Source: Bacteroidota bacterium (GTDB taxonomy: Bacteria; Bacteroidota; UBA10030; UBA6906). Taken from it: a stretch of DNA of 6,702 nt. Below the pieces are notes generated by a model. The model searched no databases. It had not been told where the DNA came from and saw nothing but the letters and a program-made list of their open reading frames with translations. The position numbers and the translations under genes were made by a program. Shown one piece after another: positions 1 to 6,340 of the stretch. The stretch spans positions 1 through 6,702 of the forward strand of contig JAERML010000158.1 of NCBI GenBank assembly GCA_016844425.1, read 5' to 3'. The first letter of the stretch is position 1, and every line of letters starts with the position of its first letter.

Positions 1-559
1 GCTTCTCCCGTTCGTTCAGAGCATACGCCCCCCAGCAGTGAATCCTGGTCCGATCAATCACGCGTTTTTCGGTGATATGGTGCTCCGTCACCAGGTCGAT
101 GGCCACGTGGTTCTCGAACGTGGCAATGTTCTTCCGTTCTGCAACCGCCTGAAGGAGGGCGCGTTCGATCTCTCGACCTGTCAGGTCCTTTGCATGAACA
201 ATGCGGTTGGTCGAGTGTCCGCCTTCCCGACCGAGGTCAAGGACCCCATCTCGTTCGGTGAACTTTACCCCGAGTTGAATCAATTCCCGCAGCCGGTCAG
301 GGCCTTCACGCACCATGGTCTCCACTGCCTCCCGATGACTGAGCCCCACCCCAGTCGAAAGGGTGTCTTTCACGTGCATTTCGAATGAATCCACACTTGA
401 CATTACGGCCGCCACACCTCCCTGCGCATAGTTGGTGTTGGATTCAGCCCTCTCCTTCTTGGTGATTATAGCAACCGTCCCCATACGGGACGCCTTCAGG
501 GCATAGGAGAGTCCGGCGATGCCACTGCCGATAACGAGAAAATCAAATTTGTGAGTCAT
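1..559 (-). CDS. nadB: L-aspartate oxidase, N-terminal part (cut by window edge)
   Basis: The visible 186 residues match the FAD domain of NadB, which oxidises L-aspartate to iminoaspartate in the first step of de novo NAD synthesis, in the cytoplasm. Seen: an N-terminal beta strand leading into the dinucleotide-binding loop GSGIAG (residues 11-16), the flavoprotein signature SNTNYAQGG (40-48), DTLSTGVGL (65-73) and EGGHSTNRIVHAKDLTG (112-128), whose Glu and His/Arg belong to the NadB active-site region. CWGAY (175-179) also fits. These motifs separate it from SdhA/FrdA, which share the fold. The C-terminal two thirds, including the helical domain, lie off the window. ATG at 559 is chosen because the glycine loop follows ten residues later, as is usual. 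There is no recognisable Shine-Dalgarno sequence, and the gene begins only 33 bases after the terminator T-run of the upstream gene. An in-frame TTG nine codons upstream is possible but also lacks an SD. Confidence 0.93.
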   Translation of the reverse strand, partial: MTHKFDFLVIGSGIAGLSYALKASRMGTVAIITKKERAESNTNYAQGGVAAVMSSVDSFEMHVKDTLSTGVGLSHREAVETMVREGPDRLRELIQLGVKFTERDGVLDLGREGGHSTNRIVHAKDLTGREIERALLQAVAERKNIATFENHVAIDLVTEHHITEKRVIDRTRIHCWGAYALNEREK

Positions 560-592
560 GGGAGTTTCGATGCACGTACTGCTCAAGGGAAC

Positions 593-623
593 AAAAAAGG
601 CGACTGAAAGATTCGGTCGCCTT
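593..623 (-). terminator. Rho-independent terminator of the outer-membrane protein gene
   Basis: Read on the minus strand, an 8-bp perfect stem AAGGCGAC/GTCGCCTT (616-623 with 597-604) encloses an 11-nt loop and runs straight into six T residues (598-593). This is a textbook intrinsic terminator, 23 bases past the stop codon of the barrel protein. It should separate that transcript from nadB. Confidence 0.85.
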
Positions 624-627
624 GGGA

Positions 628-644
628 CACTCCTTTTCGGAGTG
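628..644 (-). other. Short hairpin directly after the outer-membrane protein stop codon
   Basis: On the minus strand CACTCC and GGAGTG (639-644 with 628-633) form a 6-bp stem around a GAAAA loop, one base after the TAA stop at 646-648. No T-run follows it. It sits in tandem with the true terminator at 593-623 and may protect the mRNA 3' end or slow polymerase. The role is inference. Confidence 0.5.
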
Positions 645-645
645 G

Positions 646-2055
646 TTATTCGAAGTTGTAGCTGGCTGTCAGGTAGCCAAACGTATTGATATTGTCTTGT
701 GAGCCAATGAGGCCGAGACCGCGACGGAGAGCTTCCTCGCTGACCGTAGCATCAAGGGCAAAACCGCCAAAACGGAAGCCCAGGCCTAAAGTAACAAGGC
801 CATCGTGAGTAGCGGGGTTCATTCCGCCAATAAGCAAGAAGCTATGCGGGAAAGAAGCGCTGGTTTCCGTGGTACCGGTCACGCCACCTGTCGTAGATTC
901 CGACTCTGTTTTGATTTTCGCCAGTGCGCGATAGTATCCGCCTCGTCCAGCCAACCAATCTGTAAACCACCACTCACCGCCAACGTTGAAAACGGGGAGC
1001 GCAAAGTATGTAACCGTGTTCTTGGTTGTCGTAGGAGTTGTGCCACCCGTATTGAATTCGAGTTCTGCTTTTGCAGATTGGAGGCTCAGACCACCGGCCA
1101 TATAGAACGCCGGAGTCCGATATTCACCGCCGACACCAAATGCATATGCCATGGCAGTCACCTTCTCGCTTGCCGTGGTGGCAGTGACAGTGTTCGGTGG
1201 GGCATCCTCTTTTGGCTCAGCAGAGAGCGTTGCAAACAACCCGTAGGGAACAAAATTCACCTTGTTCGACATTTTGAACTTGCCGCGAGCGCTAAACTGG
1301 ATTTCAGTTCCAGATGCAGAGTATTCTCCACCCGCGCCAGCTACGACCGGATTGTTCTTCAAATTATCTGTTGCCTTGTCGAGGCGGAGGGCCCCGCTGA
1401 GATCAAATGAACTTCCACCGCCCAGATCAATGTTTGCTCCTGCTCTGAAACCAAACATGCTCGCAGATGCTTCATTGTCAGTAGACGTGCCAGGGGCCGG
1501 GACTGTACTCTTGCTGTCGGCATGAGAAGTGCCGTACATGAAACCGAAGCCGAGATCAACCGATCCCATGTCGTACGCGACCACGAGTTCCCATACATTG
1601 GCAATTGATGGAATCGACTGCGGGGTACGTTGTACGATCGACGGAAGTCCGGGAAAACCAGGAATGACGGTTCCACCAGCGATCAGTCCCGCCACAGCAC
1701 TGGCTGCGGAAGGATCGTAGCTGAAGATCGCACCAATAGTCCATTCACGGTCGAGTGCAAAAGCAACGCCTGCATTTTGCTGACCATATCCATTGTTTCC
1801 AGTGGTGAGGCCGGTCAGTGTACCACCGCCAATGTTCATCCATGCATAGTCCTTGTACATGGCCTGATACGCGGGATTTAACAACATCAACGCGGGATCA
1901 TTCATAATAAACGGGTTCAGTATCAAGCCGGATCCGGCTTGAGAACCACCCATGGCAATTTGACGCGCAATACCCCCGTTCTTTCCATCAGCAGCAAACA
2001 GACTGCTCCCCACAACGGCAACGACGACGGCCATAGTAGCTAATCGTCTGAACAT
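646..2055 (-). CDS. Outer-membrane beta-barrel protein with signal peptide (hypothetical porin)
   Basis: A 469-residue exported protein. Residues 1-21 form a Sec signal peptide: MFRR, then a hydrophobic stretch of about 15 residues, ending SSLFA before ADGKNGG. The mature part has alternating hydrophobic/polar strands rich in Gly, aromatic and small residues, for example VTLGLGFRFGGFALDATV (421-438), and it closes with an aromatic-rich strand ending SYNFE. Thr/Ser/Pro-rich loops (roughly 181-200, 283-297, 336-347, 384-400) look like surface loops. The N-terminal MGGSQAG...NPFIMNDPALMLLNPA (35-62) resembles the ALGGA...NDPSALFLNPA segment of FadL/PorV-like barrels, but I cannot assign a substrate. 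The reading frame is open up to an ATG at 2133, but ATG 2055 is preferred: it gives a proper signal peptide and has GGAGG four bases upstream, whereas the longer version starts inside the promoter region. Transcription is probably independent (promoter 2112-2140, terminator 593-623). Confidence 0.85.
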   Translation of the reverse strand: MFRRLATMAVVVAVVGSSLFAADGKNGGIARQIAMGGSQAGSGLILNPFIMNDPALMLLNPAYQAMYKDYAWMNIGGGTLTGLTTGNNGYGQQNAGVAFALDREWTIGAIFSYDPSAASAVAGLIAGGTVIPGFPGLPSIVQRTPQSIPSIANVWELVVAYDMGSVDLGFGFMYGTSHADSKSTVPAPGTSTDNEASASMFGFRAGANIDLGGGSSFDLSGALRLDKATDNLKNNPVVAGAGGEYSASGTEIQFSARGKFKMSNKVNFVPYGLFATLSAEPKEDAPPNTVTATTASEKVTAMAYAFGVGGEYRTPAFYMAGGLSLQSAKAELEFNTGGTTPTTTKNTVTYFALPVFNVGGEWWFTDWLAGRGGYYRALAKIKTESESTTGGVTGTTETSASFPHSFLLIGGMNPATHDGLVTLGLGFRFGGFALDATVSEEALRRGLGLIGSQDNINTFGYLTASYNFE

Positions 2056-2059
2056 GGTA

Positions 2060-2064
2060 CCTCC
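2060..2064 (-). promoter_or_regulatory. Ribosome binding site deciding the outer-membrane protein start
   Basis: GGAGG on the minus strand, four bases before ATG 2055. It supports the shorter start that places the signal peptide at the N terminus. The upstream ATG at 2133 has no comparable site and lies within the predicted promoter. Confidence 0.8.
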
Positions 2065-2100
2065 GAAATAGTGGATCGTTTGGTTAGTTTGTGATTCAAA

Positions 2101-2122
2101 ATACCGGCATGAATATACCGGT
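2101..2122. repeat. Paired ATACCGG repeat over the -10 region
   Basis: The 7-base word ATACCGG occurs at 2101-2107 and 2115-2121, 14 bases apart. It can equally be read as an inverted pair ACCGG/CCGGT (2103-2107 and 2118-2122) with a 10-base spacer. The second copy overlaps the -10 box, and the first sits at the predicted transcription start. The position suits a repressor operator, but CCGG is self-complementary and the repeat is short, so chance is possible. Confidence 0.35.
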
Positions 2123-2140
2123 CTGTCAATCAAATGTCAA
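2112..2140 (-). promoter_or_regulatory. Sigma70-like promoter for the outer-membrane protein gene
   Basis: On the minus strand a perfect -35 hexamer TTGACA (2140-2135) is followed by exactly 17 bases and then TATATT (2117-2112), five of six matches to the -10 consensus. The start of transcription would be near 2105, giving a leader of about 50 nt before ATG 2055. A second TTGACA (2129-2124) lies 11 bp inside the spacer. It has no good -10 at the right distance, but it makes the region resemble a tandem or duplicated -35. The promoter begins about 30 bases after the end of the aminotransferase remnant. Confidence 0.75.
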
Positions 2141-2169
2141 GAGATACACCCTCCACCTGTAATTGAGCT

Positions 2170-3358
2170 TCACAGAGTCCCCGTAATAGCTTTGTTTTCT
2201 TCATTCCTGAGGGAATGCAAAACATTCCGGAGTGCTTCTGTGGCTTGGTCAATCTCGTTCCGGGTTATGTTCAGAGGGGGAACCCACCGGATGACTGTGT
2301 TATTCGTGAGATTTAACAGAACACCTTCTTCCCGCAACTTGTCGATGATGGTCGTTCCATCCATGCCCGATGCCGCGCACGTCCTTCACAATGGAGGGAA
2401 AGCTGTGCTGCACCTCGAGCAGTCGACTCTTGAGGTATTCCCCCACCGTCCTGGCATTCTCCATTACTCCGTTAAGAAGCAGTTCTCGAAGTGTGGCGAG
2501 ACCTGCAGCGCATGCAACGGGATTCCCTCCAAAGGTGGTCCCGTGGGTGCCGATAGTGAGCACGTCAGCAACGGTCTTTGCCCCGAGAAATGCGCCAAGA
2601 GGCAAGCCACCACCGAGAGCCTTTGCAATGACGACGATATCCGGGACAATGCCGAAATGCTCAAAGCTGAAGAACTTCCCTGTCCGACCCAGCCCGGCCT
2701 GTATCTCGTCGGCAATAAGAAGGAACCCATGCTTGTCTCTAAGCGCTGAGAGCTTTTGAACGTATTCTCTCGAAACCAGATTAATCCCGCCCTCGCCTTG
2801 AATGAACTCCAGGACCACAGCGAGAGTCTTGTCATTCACGGCGTTGGCAAGATCATCGACGTTGTTGAACCTCAGGATGGAGGTGTTCGGAAGAAAGGGC
2901 TCAAACCCTTCTCGATATTTGTCACGGCCGGTTATGGACAGAGCACCCATTGTCCGACCATGGAACGAATCGGACATACCAAAGATGATTGCCTTTCCCC
3001 GATCCTTCCCCCACCTCCTCGCAACCTTCAGCGCCCCCTCCATAGCCTCGGTTCCACTGTTGGTAAAAAAGACCCTTTCATATCCGGAAGTCTTAAGGAG
3101 AAGTTCTGCGAGATCAATCTGCGTGTCTTGATGGAACATATTGGAGACGTGCAGGTATCGCCTCATCTGACTTTCGATAGCCGCAATAACGGCGGGGTGG
3201 TTATGTCCAAGCGCGTTTACTGCGATTCCTGCAAACAAGTCGAGATACTTCTTTCCATCTTTTGTGTACAGGTACGAGCCTTCACCATAATCGATCTCGA
3301 GGGGAAGCCGTTTGTAGGTAGTGAAGAAGTACCGAGCATCCTTGTCAGCTTGGCTCAT
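2170..3358 (-). pseudogene. Acetylornithine/ornithine-type class III aminotransferase, frameshifted near 2365
   Basis: A PLP-dependent fold-type I aminotransferase of the ArgD/RocD/GabT family, most like acetylornithine aminotransferase (arginine pathway, cytoplasm). From ATG 3358 the frame shows LFAGIAVNALGHNHP (41-55), the phosphate-binding SGTEA (101-105), SFHGRT (131-136), IQGEGG (186-191), DEIQAGLGRTG (217-227; Asp217 contacts the pyridine nitrogen), the PLP lysine Lys246 in AKALGGG, and TTFGGNP (274-280). It stays family-like up to DVRGIG (326-331, about position 2366), then becomes nonsense and stops at 2300. The proper C-terminal domain resumes in another frame from 2361: DGTTIIDKLREEG, then NNTVIRWVPPLNIT, to the TGA at 2170. 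Family members normally have several more residues, of the LMxGIEL type, between these two parts, so a small deletion not divisible by three (3n+2 bases) best explains the break. The start is coupled to coaE by an ATGA overlap and has no SD. Substrate specificity cannot be fixed from sequence alone. A sequencing or assembly error is the main alternative. Confidence 0.85.
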
Positions 3359-3987
3359 TGTGTTTTGGTGGCAGTGAGACTTGAAAGAAGAGTGTTGATG
3401 AATTGAATCCGCTCGATGAGTTCCTGAGGAGTCCCATTGTTCTCTACCACGAAGTCGGCCTTCTTCACCTTGGCCTCCACGGGCAACTGGGCATTCATTC
3501 TCCGTACAACGTCGTCCCTGCTCACTTTATCACGATCCATTACCCGTTTGATTCGAGTCGCCTCCGCAGCATTGACCACAAGGATATAGTCCAATTCCTT
3601 ATCCATTCCCGTCTCATAGATTAATGCCGCCTCTATCACAACGAACGGAAGGAGGCTTTCTGGAGGCGAGTCCTGGATTTCGCGCTCAATGCTTTTGAAC
3701 ACATGAGGGTGAACAATGGCGTCGAGTTTTTTTCGTTTTGCGGGGCTTGTGAAGACGATGCGGGCAAGTTCTTTGCGGTCTAATTTTCCGGAAGATAGGA
3801 AGACCGAACTGCCAAACGCATTCCTAACCCGAGACTGAATTGCCTTATCTGTGTCAACGAGAACCCGTGCAATCGTGTCCGCTTCGATGACTTTCCGGCC
3901 CAGATCCGCGAATACTTTGCAGACAAGTGACTTGCCGGAGCCGATTCCACCGGTTACCCCCAATCTCAGAAAGGATGGCACCCTCAT
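3355..3987 (-). CDS. coaE: Dephospho-CoA kinase
   Basis: A 210-residue P-loop kinase catalysing the last step of coenzyme A synthesis: ATP phosphorylates the 3'-OH of dephospho-CoA. From ATG 3987 the Walker A motif GVTGGIGSGKS covers residues 10-20, followed by FADLGRKVIEADTIAR (26-41) with the catalytic-site Asp, HPHVF near 93-97, the LPFVVIEAALIYETG strand (about 113-127), and the lid region with RMNAQLPVEAKVKKADFVVENNGT, typical of CoaE. Length is normal for the family. The start is uncertain: an in-frame TTG at 3996 has AAGGGG eight bases upstream, whereas ATG 3987 has only GGGA close by. I prefer the ATG because CoaE proteins usually have few residues before the P loop. The gene begins 68 bases after rny, and its stop overlaps the aminotransferase start (ATGA). 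A weak 4-bp CCCC/GGGG hairpin with four Ts (4023-4001) lies in the rny-coaE gap and could attenuate readthrough. Confidence 0.95.
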   Translation of the reverse strand: MRVPSFLRLGVTGGIGSGKSLVCKVFADLGRKVIEADTIARVLVDTDKAIQSRVRNAFGSSVFLSSGKLDRKELARIVFTSPAKRKKLDAIVHPHVFKSIEREIQDSPPESLLPFVVIEAALIYETGMDKELDYILVVNAAEATRIKRVMDRDKVSRDDVVRRMNAQLPVEAKVKKADFVVENNGTPQELIERIQFINTLLSSLTATKTQ

Positions 3988-4055
3988 GGATCCCAAGCGT
4001 AAAACCCCTTGAATTGGTTGGGGCGAGCAAACGAGGAGGTAACCAAAGCCTATCC

Positions 4056-5618
4056 CTATTTTGCGTAGGCAACTGCCCTAAGTTCCCGGATTACTGTGAC
4101 CTTGATCTGACCCGGGTATTCCATTTCATGCTGGATTTTAGCGGCGATGTCGTGTGCCAATTGATCCGCCTTCACGTCATCCACCTTGTCCTGCTCAACA
4201 ACAACGCGGATCTCTCTTCCGGCTTGGATTGCGTATGTCTTGGCAACCCCTTGGAACGATTGGGCAAGGGTTTCAAGCTTTTCCAGGCGTTTTGCGTACC
4301 CCTCCACGGATTCACGACGAGCTCCCGGCCTCGCCCCGCTGATGGCATCCGCGGCCTGCACCAGCGCCGCAATCGGGGATTCCATGGGTATGTCATCGTG
4401 ATGAGCACCTATTGCGTTGGCAACAAGAGGGTGTTCCCCGAACTTCTTGGCGATCTCGTATCCGAGAAGTGCGTGCGGACCTTCTATGCTCCGGTCGACA
4501 CACTTCCCGATATCGTGGAAGAGTCCGGCGCGTTTGGCTAGGGTGGCATCCAGTTGGAGCTCGGAAGCCATCATCCCCGTGAGGAAAGCCACCTCCACAC
4601 TATGCTGAAGCATATTCTGTCCATAACTGGACCGATACTTCATGCGGCCGACAAGACTCAGAATTTCCTTGTGTGCTCCGTGGAGCCCGACCTCCAGAAG
4701 GGTATTCTCACACGTCTTTATTACTTCCTCTTCGAGTTCCTGCCGGACTTTCTCGACAATCTCTTCGATCCGAGCCGGGTGAATCCGGCCATCGGCGATC
4801 AGTCTTTCAAGAGACAATCGAGCGACCTCGCGACGGAAGGGGTCAAATGCTGAAAGGATAACAGCTTCAGGTGTATCATCTACGATCACGTCTACCCCTG
4901 TAGCAGCCTCAAAAGCCCGGATGTTGCGGCCTTCCCTGCCAATGATTCTCCCCTTCATTTCATCGGATTGGATGTTGAGGACGCTGACCGTTGTTTCGAC
5001 GGAATGATCGGCAGCAGTACGTTGAATAGCCTGGACAATGATCTTCTGTGCTTCTTTTTTGGCTTCATCCCTAGCCTTATCCCTGATATCCTTGAGAAGA
5101 TGAGCAGCCTCGGACTTTGCCTCATTCGTCAGATTCTCAATCAACATCCGCTTGGCCTCATCCTTGGAAAGACCGGCCATTCGTTCTAGCCGAATATTTT
5201 CCTCGGCGATCTGCCTTTCTACATCCTGGTAGCGAAGTTCCACAGACTTCGATTTCTCATCCAATGATCGCTTGAGGGCAATCTGCTCACGCTCCTTTTT
5301 GCCGAGGAGTTCAACCTTTCGGTCAATGTTCTCTTCTCGGGCATCCAGAGCCTTCTCTTGAGCCTGAACCTTGCTCTTCTTGCTTTGAATATCGCCATCG
5401 AACTCCTTTTTCTTCGAATACCATTCGTCTTTGACTTCGAGGAGTTTCTCACGTTTCAGCGTTTCCGCTTCCTTCTCAGCATCCGCAAGAATCTTCCTGG
5501 CGACCTCTTTGGCCGAAGACATCCTATTCTGGGCAATTCTCGCGTTCAAGAACCACCCGAGGAAAAAGATCGCACCACCGCCAAGAATCACAACTAGCAC
5601 AACGAATATGAAGTCCAT
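4056..5618 (-). CDS. rny: Ribonuclease Y, membrane-anchored endoribonuclease
   Basis: A 520-residue protein, the usual length for RNase Y, which starts mRNA decay by endonucleolytic cleavage at the inner face of the cytoplasmic membrane. Domains in order: one N-terminal transmembrane helix (about 3-24, glycine-rich with GGGAIFFLGWFL); a long charged coiled coil (about 33-200) rich in Lys/Glu/Ala; a KH RNA-binding domain with GRIIGREGRNIR (223-234); and an HD phosphohydrolase domain with His339 (LQHSVEVA), the metal-binding pair HD at 368-369 in LFHDIGK, HHDD (406-409) and Asp424 in AADAISGARPGARRE. All expected metal ligands are present, so it should be active. ATG 5618 has GGAGG four bases upstream and places the membrane helix at the terminus. 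It follows the 6S-like RNA locus and precedes coaE on the same strand. The long leader (about 77 nt from the RNA structure to ATG) contains two U-rich tracts. Confidence 0.98.
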   Translation of the reverse strand: MDFIFVVLVVILGGGAIFFLGWFLNARIAQNRMSSAKEVARKILADAEKEAETLKREKLLEVKDEWYSKKKEFDGDIQSKKSKVQAQEKALDAREENIDRKVELLGKKEREQIALKRSLDEKSKSVELRYQDVERQIAEENIRLERMAGLSKDEAKRMLIENLTNEAKSEAAHLLKDIRDKARDEAKKEAQKIIVQAIQRTAADHSVETTVSVLNIQSDEMKGRIIGREGRNIRAFEAATGVDVIVDDTPEAVILSAFDPFRREVARLSLERLIADGRIHPARIEEIVEKVRQELEEEVIKTCENTLLEVGLHGAHKEILSLVGRMKYRSSYGQNMLQHSVEVAFLTGMMASELQLDATLAKRAGLFHDIGKCVDRSIEGPHALLGYEIAKKFGEHPLVANAIGAHHDDIPMESPIAALVQAADAISGARPGARRESVEGYAKRLEKLETLAQSFQGVAKTYAIQAGREIRVVVEQDKVDDVKADQLAHDIAAKIQHEMEYPGQIKVTVIRELRAVAYAK

Positions 5619-5695
5619 ACAGCCTCCAATTTCATCAGAAGAAGATCATCAACAAAAAAATCCGCACTACGCAACCGTAACAAAAAGGCAATTAG

Positions 5696-5868
5696 TAAAG
5701 AACCTTTTCCAAACACAGTGGGTGCTCGCCTGAACGCCTTTTACTTCCCCAGTCTCGCTCGCTCTTCCGAAGAAGAGGGTCATCGCAAGAACCCCGCCGA
5801 AACGGAGTGAGGCGTGTAATCAACGCCCACGAGTCGGGCTCCCAATTATAAAAAATGTTGGTTCTTTA
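5696..5868 (-). ncRNA. ssrS: Candidate 6S RNA (rod-shaped RNA with central bubble)
   Basis: The segment folds into one long irregular hairpin of about 173 nt with a bubble in the middle, the hallmark of 6S RNA, which mimics an open promoter and sequesters sigma70 RNA polymerase. Minus-strand pairings found by eye: closing stem UAAAGAACC/GGUUCUUUA (5868-5860 with 5704-5696, 9 bp); GUGGG/CCCAC (5830-5826 with 5722-5718); a central bubble (5825-5816 opposite 5733-5723); ACGCCU/AGGCGU (5815-5810 with 5739-5734); UCUUGC/GCGAGA (5790-5785 with 5758-5753); and an apical CUCUUC-UUCG-GAAGAG hairpin (5777-5762) near the exact centre. A local hairpin ACUCCG/CGGGGU (5808-5803 with 5796-5791) is an alternative on the 5' arm. 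G-U pairs and the UUCG tetraloop favour transcription on the minus strand. It sits just downstream of zapA, the same neighbourhood as ssrS in E. coli, and upstream of rny. Ends are approximate. I made no covariance test, and primary sequence identity to known 6S RNAs is not obvious. Confidence 0.62.
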
Positions 5869-5873
5869 TAATA
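5868..5873 (-). promoter_or_regulatory. Possible -10 box for the 6S-like RNA
   Basis: TATTAT on the minus strand lies immediately before the closing stem of the RNA, so transcription would start around 5864-5861, within the first bases of the stem. A convincing -35 at 16-18 bases upstream is missing (the 17-bp position reads GCACCC). The transcript could instead be processed from a zapA readthrough product. Confidence 0.35.
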
Positions 5874-5895
5874 TGTTTGAGACGGTTGACGGGTG

Positions 5896-5912
5896 CGGAT
5901 TTGGAAAATCCG
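5896..5912 (-). other. Perfect hairpin in the zapA 3' region
   Basis: CGGATTT/AAATCCG forms a 7-bp perfect stem with a 3-base loop, read on the minus strand between the zapA stop codon (5981) and the 6S-like RNA. No T-run follows, so it is not a standard intrinsic terminator. It could mark the 3' end of the zapA message or be a protein-binding palindrome upstream of the RNA promoter. The remaining bases from 5913 to 5980 show nothing I recognise. Confidence 0.45.
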
Positions 5913-5980
5913 TACGCGGCATTACCTATGTTGCAAAGAACGAAAAATCCTCCAGCAAGTTGATGGATATGACGGAAGAA

Positions 5981-6274
5981 TCACGCCTCGCGCACACAAT
6001 TGTCGAGGTAGTTGCTCATCTTACTTAGTTCGTTCTCCATGAGCGTCACTGCTGTTCTCGCCCGTTCACGCTCCTTGAACAGCTCTTCCGTGATATTCAG
6101 CGCGGACAGTACGGCAACAGTCAGGGTCGGTTGTTCGGGTATTTTCCCATGAATGGTATTAATCATGTCGTCCACATAGGTGGCGACCTTCCGAGTAAAC
6201 TCTTCACTCTCACCGCGAAGTGGGTACTCAGATCCGAATATTTTGACCTTGATGCTCTTCTTGTCTGTTGTCAT
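5981..6274 (-). CDS. zapA: Cell division protein ZapA
   Basis: A 97-residue protein of the ZapA family, a cytoplasmic partner that bundles FtsZ protofilaments and stabilises the division ring. Seen: the N-terminal beta-hairpin head VKIFGSEYPLRGES (10-23), the helix FTRKVATYVDDMINTIHG (26-43), the family-typical LTVAVLSALNITEEL (51-65), and a C-terminal helix of coiled-coil character (about 62-93) that would mediate dimer/tetramer formation. Length is normal for the family. Start ATG 6274 has only a weak upstream purine stretch (GAGCGGA). A small coiled-coil gene ends 66 bases upstream on the same strand, which suggests a shared transcript. The 6S-like RNA follows after about 110 bases. Confidence 0.92.
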   Translation of the reverse strand: MTTDKKSIKVKIFGSEYPLRGESEEFTRKVATYVDDMINTIHGKIPEQPTLTVAVLSALNITEELFKERERARTAVTLMENELSKMSNYLDNCVREA

Positions 6275-6340
6275 ATGGTCCGCTCGATTGCTGTCGCAGA
6301 TAATAGGGAACCGTCTTCCGCCCCATTCACACCAGCCGTA

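Noticed and set aside
805..1410. Plus-strand open frame of 201 codons opposite the outer-membrane protein gene
   Set aside because: It is antisense to a gene with a signal peptide, SD, promoter and terminator. Its composition is low-complexity Arg/Cys/Ser-rich, with no domain motif and no RBS.
2056..2133. N-terminal extension of the barrel protein to ATG 2133
   Set aside because: It would bury the signal peptide 26 residues in, overlap the predicted -10 and transcription start, and lack a ribosome binding site.
2300..2400. Programmed ribosomal frameshift in the aminotransferase
   Set aside because: There is no slippery heptamer or downstream pseudoknot-like element, and a segment of the conserved domain is missing, which a frameshift alone would not explain.
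2756..4541. Long plus-strand open frames (2756-3406 and 3927-4541) opposite the aminotransferase, coaE and rny
   Set aside because: They mirror confidently identified minus-strand genes and show no recognisable motifs. They are shadow frames.
5762..5843. tRNA-like impression on the plus strand (a segment ending GGGCTCCCA)
   Set aside because: No matching 5' acceptor strand, no T-loop GGTTC-type sequence and no anticodon arm. The pairs are better explained by the rod-shaped RNA on the minus strand.
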